A stretch of 64,000 nt of DNA from Streptococcus sciuri. GTDB taxonomy: Bacteria; Bacillota; Bacilli; Lactobacillales; Streptococcaceae. The stretch lies in contig NZ_JANUXX010000003.1 in NCBI RefSeq assembly GCF_024814375.1, forward strand, positions 1 through 64,000. Direction: 5' to 3'. Of this stretch, positions 50,496 to 60,441 are shown piece after piece. The position numbers were made by a program, and so were the translations under genes. Within the stretch, counting starts at the first letter, position 1. Each line of letters opens with the position of its first letter. The notes below the pieces were generated by a model. The model was not told the DNA's origin. It saw only the letters and a program-made list of their open reading frames with translations, and made no database searches.

Positions 50496-53027
50496 TCACT
50501 TTGAACTTGTAAAAAAATCTTCATACTTGCTTACATAGTTTTTTCCTGTTGTTATATCATACTGAATCAACTTCAAATCTTCTTGTGTTTCCTTATCACG
50601 CTCATTTTGACGATCTGGCAGTGCTTTGGTCAAAAGAGCATAGTAAGGAGACACTTTTGAATTTGTTTCCTCAAGAAGAAGAGCTGGAAAATCGTTAGAG
50701 CGAATTTTAGGATAGTTGAGTTTTGGTGCCTCATAATTAGACCAAATAAAATAGTCTGTCAGGTACTGGCTTTCAGGATTAGCCACAAAGAAATTTTCAG
50801 GATAAATTCCTGGCAAGTGGTCTCCATAAAAGACTACAGTAACCTTCTTAGGATAGTTTTTTAACTTATCTAAAAATGCTTGGGTTGCCTTATCTGTTTC
50901 CACAATCAAATTGGTATAGTTGTGCAGTTGATGATTGCGACTCTCGTTAAAACCCTGACCAGAGATACTAATCGTATCACCTACATTAGCTAAGTAAGGA
51001 CTGTGATTTTGCATGGTCATAACGGAGAAAAACTGATTTTGATTGCTATCTAACTTATCAAGAATATTTTGATATGTGGCTGCATCACTATATTGCAAAC
51101 CAAAAATGTCAGTATCTGTCGGTTTATCCTTTGTCCCAGATAAAGCTACAAAAGTACCAAAGTTCAACCTTGAATAAACTAGTTTACGATTGTAATTAGC
51201 AGCGCTAGCAAGATGAATGGCAATCCGATTTTTAGCATTGTACTGTTGACTGAGTGTTGGCACATAAGACATATCAGGAAATACATCAGAATATAGTACA
51301 GAAACACCAGACTTAAAGTTAGTCATTGGAAGTCCTGTCAAGGACTGAAATTCCATATTGGCTGTTCCACCACCATAGCCATCTGATAGCATAAGACCAC
51401 CCGTTGATTCGTTTTCAACCTGCGTGATATACTCCAGAGGATTCGCACTTGCACTAATCCCTGTAAGTCTTGTTGGATTGGCTAAGCTCTCACTCAAGAT
51501 ATAGATAACCGTCTGATCAGATAGTTTTTGTTGACGAGTTTTGTTCAAATCTGTTGCTATCTTTTTATACTTATCATAGATTTCTTTAATCTTAGTGCGA
51601 TTATAATCTTTTGGGGTCGCCATTTTCTTTGTGGTGAGACTATTAACCCAAACATAACTTAACGATTGATAATTAGCTTTGGCATTGATACCACGCCAAG
51701 AAATGTCATAAAGATTATAGAGAGAAGATAGAACAGGCACACCTTTTGGAAAACTTCCTTCATCATGACTGCTGATATAGCGAATGCTAGTTATTGATAC
51801 CAACAACATAATCATCACTACACTCAAACGTTCCCTCCATTTGCCCACGATAGCACCTGGGAGCACACGTCCTCTAGCCAAGAAAAGAAGTCCTATGATG
51901 ACGCCTCCTCCGACTACGATAGCAACGATGATTTCAGTGGATACATACGCTTTAAAAAAAGAAATTTCTCGAATCCAAATCAAATCAGATGGTAAAAAAG
52001 GCTCCTGACGTAAAGCATATTTAGCTTGATTGACCACCGCGATAATGATTGCAAGTAAACTTACAAGCACTAAGGACGTGAGATAACGATTAATGATGAG
52101 AAAAATAACAAAGAACGAAAGCGTTAAAATAATAATCTGAAAAATCGTCGCTCCAGGAGCGGTATAGTAATCGTAATTTTTCCCCTTATCTGTGATACCT
52201 GCTTGAATGAAATAATTAGCGACTGTTGCGACCAATAGACAACTTGATAGTGCTAAGGACAAGCTAGGACGATTGGATTTGAGATGATGAAAAGCTTTTA
52301 AACAAAGATAATTGATACAAAAAAAGAGAACAAAGAAGGTCGATACATACTGAATAACTGACCAAATCTGTTGGCTCTCAGATACTCTCTTTCCTATAGG
52401 TAAAAGGTGATTGGATTGTAAACGGTCTAAAAAAACTTTTCCTGTCACATAAACTGATGATAACATACCTGAGAGAACAACTCTACGATTTACCCGTGAT
52501 ACTTCAAGACTAAAACGCTCTCTATCCCATCCAAGAGTGATGAAATACTGAAATCCATAAGCAACTACCATCATCACCATCGCTTCTAACAAGAAATTCA
52601 TCTGCCAAAAGGACTTAAAACTTTCCCAGTGAAAATCCTTATTATTGAGCGAGAGGGTCATGGTCATCCAGTAGGAAGCTATCAGATAAAACACGTAACC
52701 ACAGACAAAGCGCACCACAAAACGCCAAGTGACTAACCGACTAATCAAGAAGCCAATGATAATCACAATAGGCACTTGAAAGAAAAAGGGAAACACACGG
52801 CTCGTCTCGTTTTGTGCGACTGCTAGATTATTCCAAACAAGAGAGACACTCAACTCTAAAAAGAGTAGGAAAATAAGTACCTGATACCAAAAATTGCGTG
52901 AGATGACTAAGCTTTTTAAGAAGTCTATCATCTGTCTAAACAAACGCCTAAACCACTTGATGAAAGCTTCTTTAGAAAAAAATTCTCTATTTAGTATCGA
53001 TAGTATTTGATTGCTGACTTTTTTCAT
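50496..53027 (-). CDS. GacH-like glycerol-phosphate transferase of the rhamnose polysaccharide
   Basis: An 843-residue protein with about 12 N-terminal spans (to about residue 440) and an extracellular sulfatase/LtaS-like domain: VIYILSESLANPTRL, the nucleophile Thr in GYGGGTANMEFQSLTG, TMQNHSPYL and VVFYGDHLPGIYP. Length, topology and location at the end of an rgp cluster match GacH/SccH, which put glycerol phosphate on the polysaccharide side chain in group A and mutans streptococci. I take the start at 53027 (MKKVSNQIL), which overlaps the preceding gene by 41 bases; the longer frame has no ribosome site. Confidence 0.85.
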   Translation of the reverse strand: MKKVSNQILSILNREFFSKEAFIKWFRRLFRQMIDFLKSLVISRNFWYQVLIFLLFLELSVSLVWNNLAVAQNETSRVFPFFFQVPIVIIIGFLISRLVTWRFVVRFVCGYVFYLIASYWMTMTLSLNNKDFHWESFKSFWQMNFLLEAMVMMVVAYGFQYFITLGWDRERFSLEVSRVNRRVVLSGMLSSVYVTGKVFLDRLQSNHLLPIGKRVSESQQIWSVIQYVSTFFVLFFCINYLCLKAFHHLKSNRPSLSLALSSCLLVATVANYFIQAGITDKGKNYDYYTAPGATIFQIIILTLSFFVIFLIINRYLTSLVLVSLLAIIIAVVNQAKYALRQEPFLPSDLIWIREISFFKAYVSTEIIVAIVVGGGVIIGLLFLARGRVLPGAIVGKWRERLSVVMIMLLVSITSIRYISSHDEGSFPKGVPVLSSLYNLYDISWRGINAKANYQSLSYVWVNSLTTKKMATPKDYNRTKIKEIYDKYKKIATDLNKTRQQKLSDQTVIYILSESLANPTRLTGISASANPLEYITQVENESTGGLMLSDGYGGGTANMEFQSLTGLPMTNFKSGVSVLYSDVFPDMSYVPTLSQQYNAKNRIAIHLASAANYNRKLVYSRLNFGTFVALSGTKDKPTDTDIFGLQYSDAATYQNILDKLDSNQNQFFSVMTMQNHSPYLANVGDTISISGQGFNESRNHQLHNYTNLIVETDKATQAFLDKLKNYPKKVTVVFYGDHLPGIYPENFFVANPESQYLTDYFIWSNYEAPKLNYPKIRSNDFPALLLEETNSKVSPYYALLTKALPDRQNERDKETQEDLKLIQYDITTGKNYVSKYEDFFTSSK

Positions 53028-53766
53028 AATAATTACTAATCCATTTTGCGATGGGCTTTGGCCAAAATTGTTCATACATGAACAAATCTTCTTTTGTGCG
53101 GGTATTATCCTTTATAGTGTTGCTCGTTTCTGACTCCTCATGGATACGGTGAAACATCAACTGTTCTGGTATATAGTCAAACCGCCCTTTTCTTTTAGCA
53201 ATCTCCGACCAAGCAAACCAGTCAATGGAAACCTTCATTGTGGAATCAAATTGAAAGTCTGATAATTTTTCAAGATTATAAGTCACAGCAGGGCAAGAGA
53301 TAGGATTTCCAAAAGATAGCACACGCCTACGCCACCACTTCCAAGACGGAAAAACTGCCAAAGTTCCTAACATAAGACGCTTAATTTTAAGGTTGGTATT
53401 TACCGTGACTTTTTGCTTATTTTTAAATTCATAGTAATCACTGTAAGCAATCAAGGTGTTTGAAGACATTTTTGCCATGATTTTTTGCGCATAATCCGAT
53501 TCATAATAATCATCCTGATGAGCAATTGTCACATAAGGTGTCTTAACAAAGGACAGGGCTGCATTCCAATCTTTACCAATTGATCCCCCTGTTGCTGTGT
53601 AGTAAGGGAGGTGATAGTGTTCGCATAACTCTTGAATATAGCTACTTGGTGTCGAAGTATAGAGCAAGATCTCTGATGAATAGGTCTGTTGTTTGAGAGA
53701 TACGATACACTCGCTTAGATAGGGACTATCTCCATAAGCGCAAATAACAAAACTATGATTAGTCAC
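52987..53766 (-). CDS. glycosyltransferase family 2 protein
   Basis: About 260 residues with a GT-A fold: SFVICAYGDSPYLSECIVSL, the sugar-nucleotide region ATGGSIGKDWNAALSF and the metal motif IAHQDDYYES. The latter half carries IKRLMLGTLAVFPSWKWW and a C-terminal FMYEQFWPKPIAKW. The start is uncertain: GTG at 53766 (12 bases after AGAGG) or ATG at 53778; both overlap or abut the DUF2304 gene. It has no obvious counterpart in the S. pyogenes gac cluster and may set a strain-specific side-chain sugar. Confidence 0.75.
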   Translation of the reverse strand: MTNHSFVICAYGDSPYLSECIVSLKQQTYSSEILLYTSTPSSYIQELCEHYHLPYYTATGGSIGKDWNAALSFVKTPYVTIAHQDDYYESDYAQKIMAKMSSNTLIAYSDYYEFKNKQKVTVNTNLKIKRLMLGTLAVFPSWKWWRRRVLSFGNPISCPAVTYNLEKLSDFQFDSTMKVSIDWFAWSEIAKRKGRFDYIPEQLMFHRIHEESETSNTIKDNTRTKEDLFMYEQFWPKPIAKWISNYYEKSQQSNTIDTK

Positions 53767-54112
53767 GTTTATCACCATCCTCTGCAACATCCTTTTTGAC
53801 CATAGACACTTCTTGAATAAGGTCTTTAATCTCCTCTTTCTGCTTTGACATCTGAATGGTTTGTAAAAAGAGCAAGACCATAAGTACAATAACCGCTAAA
53901 AACAAAATAAAATTAGAAGTTAACTGAAAGCCCAATAGATTGCCAAACCATTCAGGAATAGACGGAAATAAAGCGCAAAATACCATTAAAAATCCAAGAA
54001 GCAACCACATAGCAGCTTGTTCAAATAAAATCTTGTTTTTATTGATACCTCGAATAACAAAATATAAAAATAACAAACTCGTCACTAAAATGACAAGAGA
54101 AAATATAGACAT
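53759..54112 (-). CDS. DUF2304 membrane protein (GacJ-like)
   Basis: A 117-residue protein with three hydrophobic spans (SLVILVTSLLFLYFVI; MWLLLGFLMVFCALF; NFILFLAVIVLMVLLFL) and a charged C-terminal helix KQKEEIKDLIQEVSM. This matches DUF2304, the family of GacJ, which binds and stimulates the GacI glycosyltransferase in making an undecaprenyl-phosphate sugar. It overlaps the GacI-like gene by one base (TAATG), supporting a stable pair. Confidence 0.82.
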   Translation of the reverse strand: MSIFSLVILVTSLLFLYFVIRGINKNKILFEQAAMWLLLGFLMVFCALFPSIPEWFGNLLGFQLTSNFILFLAVIVLMVLLFLQTIQMSKQKEEIKDLIQEVSMVKKDVAEDGDKRD

Positions 54113-54834
54113 TACTCACTCTCCTTCATAAATACTGACACAACAATGGATAAGCAAACTTCTAACATATAGCGAATAGACTTAAAAGGGGTAATCGAAG
54201 ATTGACCTCCTAATCGATCATGCATATTTGCTGGACATTCCATCACTCGTTTTTTCCGCTTTAGGACGTGCACCGTTGACTCTGGCTCTGGATATTTTCT
54301 TGGATAGCGCTTAACGAATTGAGCAATAATCTCTTTATTAGCCAGACGATAACCTGATGTGGTATCATAGATTTTTTGTCCCGTCACAAGCTTCATCATA
54401 AAAGAGATAACATTGATACCAAAGCGTCGCATAAAGGTCGTTTGAAACTCTGAACGAATATCTCCGACAAAACGTGAGCCAATCACAAGATCTGCTCTAC
54501 CTTCTTTAAGCGGTTCTAAAAGACTCGGTAGAGAAGCAATATCATGCTGCCCATCTCCATCAAACTGAACCGCCACATCATATCCATATCTAGCAGCGTA
54601 TTTATAGCCTGTCTGAACAGCCCCACCAATACCCAAATTAGCAATCAGATGAATCGCATTGAGACGATGAGCATCTAAAATCTCCCTTGTACTATCTGTG
54701 GAGCCATCATTGATAACGATGTAGTCCAAAGTAAAATCAAGTTGCTCACTCTCGCTAAAAGTTAGAATTGACTGGACTGTCTTTAAAATACTCTCTTCCT
54801 CATTATATGCAGGAATGATTACTAATACTCTCAT
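54112..54834 (-). CDS. polyprenyl-phosphate glycosyltransferase (GacI-like)
   Basis: A 240-residue GT2 enzyme of the dolichol-phosphate-mannose-synthase type: LVIIPAYNEEESILKTVQSI, VINDGSTDSTREIL, NLGIGGAVQTGYKYA, VQFDGDGQHD and DLVIGSRFVGD. A C-terminal hydrophobic helix follows. It probably loads a sugar (GlcNAc in group A streptococci) onto undecaprenyl phosphate at the inner membrane face. Coupled to the DUF2304 gene; five bases behind the flippase gene. Confidence 0.88.
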   Translation of the reverse strand: MRVLVIIPAYNEEESILKTVQSILTFSESEQLDFTLDYIVINDGSTDSTREILDAHRLNAIHLIANLGIGGAVQTGYKYAARYGYDVAVQFDGDGQHDIASLPSLLEPLKEGRADLVIGSRFVGDIRSEFQTTFMRRFGINVISFMMKLVTGQKIYDTTSGYRLANKEIIAQFVKRYPRKYPEPESTVHVLKRKKRVMECPANMHDRLGGQSSITPFKSIRYMLEVCLSIVVSVFMKESE

Positions 54835-54839
54835 CTTTA

Positions 54840-56099
54840 TTATCCCTCATTTAATAGTTTCTTTGTCAGTAGAAAGACACCTATACTAAGCACCAAAAAA
54901 GCAATCATGGAAATCATAAAACTATAAGCAGCTCCAAGCATTCCGAAATTTGTAATTAACGGTGTTGAAATTGTCTTTGATAAAATAAAGGTCAACACAT
55001 AGACAATCACAAAATTCACTTGCTTTCTAAAGATAGTCATCATATTACCAATAACTGAAGCTAACACATTCAAAATCCCTCCAACGAGTAAAATCACAAA
55101 CTCCCATTTATACTGCGTCAAAGGAACACCGTACAAAAGCCCAAGCACTTCTGTTCCTAATACATAACCTGCTATCACTACAAACAGACCAAAACCCAGC
55201 AAAATCAGAATGAGCTTCAAAAACGAGCTATAAAATTGATGGTAGTCCTTATCTAGCCATACCCTTGACAAGTCAGTAATTAGAGGACGTAAAATCATCA
55301 AAAGCAAAGACATAATAAATGTAGGCATAAAAAGAATGTTAAAATCTCTCTGAAGACCTGCTTGCAGTTGCCCAGATGATAGTAAACTATCAATTACCAA
55401 TTTAGGTTCATTGAAGATATAGTTAATCAAAAAACCACTCAAAAATAAGGGAAAGCAAGTAAGCAAAACAGACCAAATTTTCTTGATTTGTAAATGCTGT
55501 CGCCATACTATAGTATGGCTAAAATAACGTGATATATATCTAAAATCTAGCAAAAAGGTCAGCAAGACATTTAAGCTAAAAATACCTAGGCAAGCTATCA
55601 AAAGTGATCCTGTTGTTAGCAAGAAAAGATAGAAGCTGATCATAATAACTATACTTCTGAAAAAAAGAATTTTCCCAGCTAAGTCTGAGCGCTCATGTTG
55701 TTGGAAAAATCCCTGAAAAACATCTGAAAAAGCATCTATCGCACGACTCATAACCAAGACAAGAAAAATCAAGGTCTTTTCAGCAGTATAGTGACTAATC
55801 GCTGCAAAAACAAAGGTCGTTCCAATCATCAGTAAAATTGTCACAATCCTAGTTTCCAAATACACTTGAAAATCAAACTTTTCACGCACGTCAGTTGCTT
55901 GATAATCTCGTACCTGAAACAAGCCTATGACAAACAACTGTTGTCCCAAAGAGTAAATAATCCCAAATAAATCTGAAGAACTCGGAGATAAAAGCCTTGC
56001 AGAAAATAGCAAAAGGACTGTTGAAATTAAGGAAGACGAAATCGAACCAATCATATTCCAAATATAGTTGCGTTTTTCATCTGTAGCATTATATGTCAT
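54840..56099 (-). CDS. polysaccharide flippase-like membrane protein
   Basis: A 419-residue protein with about 12 spans, no signal peptide, beginning YIWNMIGSISSSLISTVLLLFSARLL, the typical start of Wzx/MATE-like polysaccharide transporters. By position it corresponds to GacK and would flip the undecaprenyl-phosphate sugar made by the GacI-like enzyme. The stop of the preceding glycosyltransferase lies 3 bases upstream. Confidence 0.8.
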   Translation of the reverse strand: MTYNATDEKRNYIWNMIGSISSSLISTVLLLFSARLLSPSSSDLFGIIYSLGQQLFVIGLFQVRDYQATDVREKFDFQVYLETRIVTILLMIGTTFVFAAISHYTAEKTLIFLVLVMSRAIDAFSDVFQGFFQQHERSDLAGKILFFRSIVIMISFYLFLLTTGSLLIACLGIFSLNVLLTFLLDFRYISRYFSHTIVWRQHLQIKKIWSVLLTCFPLFLSGFLINYIFNEPKLVIDSLLSSGQLQAGLQRDFNILFMPTFIMSLLLMILRPLITDLSRVWLDKDYHQFYSSFLKLILILLGFGLFVVIAGYVLGTEVLGLLYGVPLTQYKWEFVILLVGGILNVLASVIGNMMTIFRKQVNFVIVYVLTFILSKTISTPLITNFGMLGAAYSFMISMIAFLVLSIGVFLLTKKLLNEG

Positions 56100-56102
56100 A
56101 AA

Positions 56103-57054
56103 TTAGCCTTTACAGTAAAATAAAGCGAAAAGGGGAAGCAAGTGCCATTTTGCTAAGCCTTCAAAAATGAATATCGCAAGTTTATTTTTAAAACTCTCCT
56201 CACTTACCCTCTTATCAAAAGAACTCATGGTTGATACTAAATTATTCTCAGATAACCATTGTGTAATGCGACTATATTCTTTCAAAAAGACATCTTTTGA
56301 AGAATATCTTCCTGAATAAAGAAGGTAATATATATATCTTTTTATACAAAAACTTGTATAAGTCTGTCTCATTCACCTTTTCATGAATTGATTTTAAGAT
56401 ATAAAGAATATCTATCTCTTCTTTAATGCCTTTATGGTCAACACTTGTTATACTTAAAGGATTTAAATAATAATTATAGCCGACATATGAAATAGTTTTA
56501 ACTTTTGTTGTTTTAGAGAGAGCAACGCTATTAAAATATAAATCTTCCATCGTGTAATCAATAAAATGCAAGCAATTATCAATCAAAAAATCACGTCTAA
56601 ATAGCCTGCCCCAAGGAGTCATTAACATATATTTAGACCATTCTGTATTTCCTAGGACTGTCTCTGATAACACTTTTTCATCATCTACTCGACGAAAACC
56701 TGCTATCACTATATCTAAGTTTTCTAAAGAGATTGCTGTGTAAAGTTGTCTCAAATAATCTGAGTCAACATAATCATCACTATCAATAAATGTGATGTAA
56801 GTTCCTTTAGCTTGTTTTATGCCCTTATTTCTAGTCTTGGCTGCTCCTTCATTCGTTTTATCGACTACCTTAACTCTTTCGTCTATTCTAGCATAATGAT
56901 TCAAAATACTAAGAGAATCATCTGTTGAACCATCATTTAACAAGAGCAACTCAAAGTCTGTAAAATCTTGCTCTAAAATAGAGTCAATACACTTTGCAAT
57001 ATACTTTTGTGCATTGTAAACAGGGATAACAATGGAAATAACAGGTTTTTTCAT
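56103..57054 (-). pseudogene. glycosyltransferase family 2, frameshifted at an (AT)5 repeat
   Basis: The first frame starts at 57054 (MKKPVISIVIPVYNAQKYIA, ribosome site AAAGGTGAT) and shows LLLNDGSTDDSLSIL and TFIDSDDYVDSDYL of an EpsJ-like GT2. It runs into an out-of-frame tail after KKIYI and stops at 56272. The next frame continues without a gap as YYLLYSGRYSSKDVFLKEY and ends naturally at 56103 (FALFYCKG). The switch lies at 56328-56337, an ATATATATAT run; one more dinucleotide restores a protein of about 317 residues. Either an inactive gene, a switchable one, or a sequencing error. Confidence 0.8.
56328..56337. repeat. (AT)5 dinucleotide repeat inside a glycosyltransferase gene
   Basis: Ten bases of alternating A and T exactly where the reading frame changes. 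Gain of one unit, or loss of two, would restore the frame. Confidence 0.75.
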
Positions 57055-57108
57055 AACATCACCTTTCTGTAACATTCTTTTTTACGTAAAGATCTATCGA
57101 GTGTTGCA

Positions 57109-58620
57109 TTAAAGCACATGAGGTACCTGAGTGTAAATGGCTACTGCAATCGTCAAAATCGTTAGATAGGCGATACTATATTGCATGAAACGGACAAATC
57201 TTTGGTCATCTTCTGCGATAAGGTCTGATTGTGATAAAAAGAGCTTTTGAGATGGTTCTGCTACCAACAGTGGTAAACTAGCTACCATAAAGTAATAGTA
57301 ACGAGTTTGTACACCATTGACCAGTATATCTCCCATGTGATAAACACGAGGATCGCCTGCTATCGCATAAATAATTAAAAAACTGATGATAGCAAAAATT
57401 GTCCAAACCATTATTTTTGTTGAGCGTTTTAATGTTAGCCTGATACGCACAGAAACTCCCAATAGCAATAGCAAAAATAGCAGGTAACTAAAACTATTTA
57501 AAAAGTCCGAGTTCGCAATTGTATAGTGGAGTGCATTTGAAAAAGCACTGAGACTACCTATCATGGTGTTAACGAAAGTTCTTAAAAGAGGAAACGGATG
57601 TCTCATAAAATAGAAAAGAGATGGTCTCGTTCCTATATCCGAAACCAGTACACTGACTCCTGTCAAACGGGTTAATATACTATCATGAACGTAATAAACA
57701 AGAGAAACAAAGACGATTAAGAGACCAAAATAGAAAGAAAGTAGACGTTCCTTTGTTGAATAATAATAGCGTTTAGGTAATATGGATATCAAGAAAGCTG
57801 ATAAAATAAATGGAAATTTGGCAAAAGCGAAAGGTAGCGTGGTGAGCTGAAAAGCAATCATTTCTTTTTTACCAATTGGCTCATCTCTAGCAAGCAAGTT
57901 TGTCCACAAAGCGAGCAGTATCAGCGAGAAGCCATAGTAAATCGTATCATAATGAAAACCTGCACAAGTATATAAAACCGCTGGAAAGGTCGAAACGAGG
58001 TAAAGTAATTCTCTATAATACTTACTAATTTTTAAGGCAAAGTAAACCAATAAAGCATAGAATAGAATATTGAAAATACGTCCTAAATAGTAAGAGACGA
58101 AGATTTTTCGTGAAAACAGTTTTCCTACATTCCAACCAATAGCGCTTGGAATATAGGAAGGATTGATGATTTTGATGATAGCACCACTAAATTTACTCTC
58201 TTTATGCTTAACATTCAACCAATAATCTTGATTTGTATAGGTAGATGGACTACGTAAAATATCGTGATGTTCTACAGCCTTATAATCTGGTAAACTTTCC
58301 TTTTCATATTGAAATATCCCTCCATCTGCAAGCCGAATGACATTGATTAAATGCGTTTCTTCGTCCAATCCAAATTGAACAGGCTTTGCAAATGAGATGA
58401 CTGTGCCAAAGAGGATAATCGTCACCAGAGCATTACGAATCATTTTTTTTGAGTTCTTCAAATCCGTTAACAAAAAATAAAGGATAACAGCTACGATTAG
58501 AAGAACAAATAAAGGATTATAATGAAATTGTGCAGGTAGAGGCAATAATAGCTGAGCACTAGCAATAAGAGCTAACCCTATCACTATCGGCCAAAATTTA
58601 ATGTAGACATTTTTTTTCAT
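57109..58620 (-). CDS. DUF2142 membrane protein, probable GT-C glycosyltransferase
   Basis: A 503-residue polytopic protein with about 11 spans. KPVQFGLDEETHLINVIRLADG puts acidic residues in the first outer loop, as in GT-C enzymes, and TCAGFHYDTIYYGFSLIL is the hallmark of DUF2142. By position and topology it may be the equivalent of GacL, which moves the flipped sugar from undecaprenyl phosphate to rhamnan outside the cell. The gap to rgpF is 66 bases. The exact sugar is unknown. Confidence 0.72.
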   Translation of the reverse strand: MKKNVYIKFWPIVIGLALIASAQLLLPLPAQFHYNPLFVLLIVAVILYFLLTDLKNSKKMIRNALVTIILFGTVISFAKPVQFGLDEETHLINVIRLADGGIFQYEKESLPDYKAVEHHDILRSPSTYTNQDYWLNVKHKESKFSGAIIKIINPSYIPSAIGWNVGKLFSRKIFVSYYLGRIFNILFYALLVYFALKISKYYRELLYLVSTFPAVLYTCAGFHYDTIYYGFSLILLALWTNLLARDEPIGKKEMIAFQLTTLPFAFAKFPFILSAFLISILPKRYYYSTKERLLSFYFGLLIVFVSLVYYVHDSILTRLTGVSVLVSDIGTRPSLFYFMRHPFPLLRTFVNTMIGSLSAFSNALHYTIANSDFLNSFSYLLFLLLLLGVSVRIRLTLKRSTKIMVWTIFAIISFLIIYAIAGDPRVYHMGDILVNGVQTRYYYFMVASLPLLVAEPSQKLFLSQSDLIAEDDQRFVRFMQYSIAYLTILTIAVAIYTQVPHVL

Positions 58621-58686
58621 TCTATAGATATTTCCTATTTTTTATTTTTTCAATTAGATACTAAAATAATCATAAAAACTCTTTTT

Positions 58687-60441
58687 CTATTCTTCTGCTT
58701 TCATTTTACTCAGTAAACGCATGAAGATGTATTTTATCGCTCTGGCTGGACCTATCACGATATACTTGGCAGCACCTCTTATGCCACCCAAATGATCAAA
58801 GTTCACGTAAGTATGTGGTAATAAATCTGAACGCTGGTTCAAGCTTTTGTTATCTATGAAAGCCGTTAAATGATTAGGATTTTCCACAATTCTAAAATCA
58901 TAATGCCTATCCCAAGCAATATAAACCAATAAACGCTCAATCGCATGGAGAATAGAGTTTTGAGGAAGAGGTTCTTCCGGAATGTCTTCTTCTGCCAAAC
59001 CAAGTTCAAATAAAGGCTTTAAGGAATCATACCTAAACCAGACATAGGTTCCATATGACATAACAAAGGTGTGAAAAGTATTGAAATCTATTGATTTTGA
59101 AAGATTCATTTGCTCCCACAAATCATTCATCAGCGGTGCAATCGTATTTTCATTGTGAGCATCTACGATTTTATTATACCTAAAAAAAGTGGGAATATCT
59201 GCAATCACTAAGCCTAAATCGGAATTTTTACTAAAAGATTTTAGAATTGCATTCGCTGGTTTGACAAGCATCTCTATTAACTCTTTACGCCAAGACTCTC
59301 CTGCCCAAAAATCAGCTTCTTTAGACTTTTTCGTGTGAAAATGACCAATATAATCGTAGCGTTCAAGTTTATCTTTCAATTTTAACATCGGTAGCACATC
59401 CCGCCCAATATTTCCTGTCACTGTAATTTCCGCAGACAGGTTAAACTCTTTTAGAATGGCGTTAATCGTATCAACTTTATCATTATGATCTGTCGTGATA
59501 AACAAGTCATAAGAAAAATCAAAATAGCTGAAATTTTCGAGAAACTCTGCTAACAAATCCACATAGAAAACATGTAAATGCACAGCGACTTTTTGATGAA
59601 CAACCCCATCTGAGATAGGCTTTAGATACTTTCTACCCAATAGGTATCTAAAGTCAGGATAATTGATATCTGACATATGAGATACAATCAAATCTATAGG
59701 ATAAGCACTATCACGCTCAATAGTATCTAAAATATAAGGTGCTATATGCTGATTGGCATCTATAGTCTTGATTTTAATAAAGGGCACCTTGTTCTTGAGG
59801 ATAGCTGTCGGATTATAGTAGGAAAAGTCGGGATGTAACATCCCCGTGTCATCTGCATTGATTGTATTAAAAACTGTTTGGTAGTTAAATCCTGCGTCTG
59901 TTAGAGTTGTTGTGACCTGTGATTCATAGTTTTCAATCACATCTTGAACATCTGTATAGTCCTGCACATTCTGCCAAAAGTTTCGGAAAATAGCCGATGA
60001 AAACACTTTTTTAGAAAAAGAAAGGTAATAACTTTGCACATGTTCTTTAAATTGACTATTTAATCGAAAATTAGTCATTCCCCAAAAATCAATATTTTTA
60101 TCGGTTTCAAAACGTTGATAGTAAGGTTTTAAATCCCACAAGGGACCAAAGCAAGTATCGTTCATCAAAGTCAAAGAATCGTACTGACGCATCGCTTTAT
60201 CACCAACAAAGGCCATTCCATCACGCCAAGCCGCAAAATCAAAGCCATGATTTTCACGTTGGATAAAATCATCAATCACACCAAGCTGTTGCAGTTTTTT
60301 GCGTTCTTTATCTGACAACATGCTATTTGAAATAAAAACAACTCTCGAAAATAATGGTTTTATATGTTCCAGTTGATACTCCACATGGGGGCTTAATAAA
60401 TTGAATTTATTAAAGTGGACATACAACAATAAACGCTTCAT
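58687..60441 (-). CDS. rgpF: RgpF, rhamnan synthesis glycosyltransferase
   Basis: A 584-residue protein whose text (KRLLLYVHFNKFNLLS; ENHGFDFAAWRDGM; NDTCFGPLWDL; HLHVFYVDLLAEFLENFSYF; GNIGRDVLPMLKL; GHFHTKKS) is typical of the RgpF family, which extends the polyrhamnose chain. No membrane span except a short amphipathic C-terminus. The length fits S. mutans RgpF. It overlaps the upstream glycosyltransferase by 4 bases (ATGA). Confidence 0.93.
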   Translation of the reverse strand: MKRLLLYVHFNKFNLLSPHVEYQLEHIKPLFSRVVFISNSMLSDKERKKLQQLGVIDDFIQRENHGFDFAAWRDGMAFVGDKAMRQYDSLTLMNDTCFGPLWDLKPYYQRFETDKNIDFWGMTNFRLNSQFKEHVQSYYLSFSKKVFSSAIFRNFWQNVQDYTDVQDVIENYESQVTTTLTDAGFNYQTVFNTINADDTGMLHPDFSYYNPTAILKNKVPFIKIKTIDANQHIAPYILDTIERDSAYPIDLIVSHMSDINYPDFRYLLGRKYLKPISDGVVHQKVAVHLHVFYVDLLAEFLENFSYFDFSYDLFITTDHNDKVDTINAILKEFNLSAEITVTGNIGRDVLPMLKLKDKLERYDYIGHFHTKKSKEADFWAGESWRKELIEMLVKPANAILKSFSKNSDLGLVIADIPTFFRYNKIVDAHNENTIAPLMNDLWEQMNLSKSIDFNTFHTFVMSYGTYVWFRYDSLKPLFELGLAEEDIPEEPLPQNSILHAIERLLVYIAWDRHYDFRIVENPNHLTAFIDNKSLNQRSDLLPHTYVNFDHLGGIRGAAKYIVIGPARAIKYIFMRLLSKMKAEE

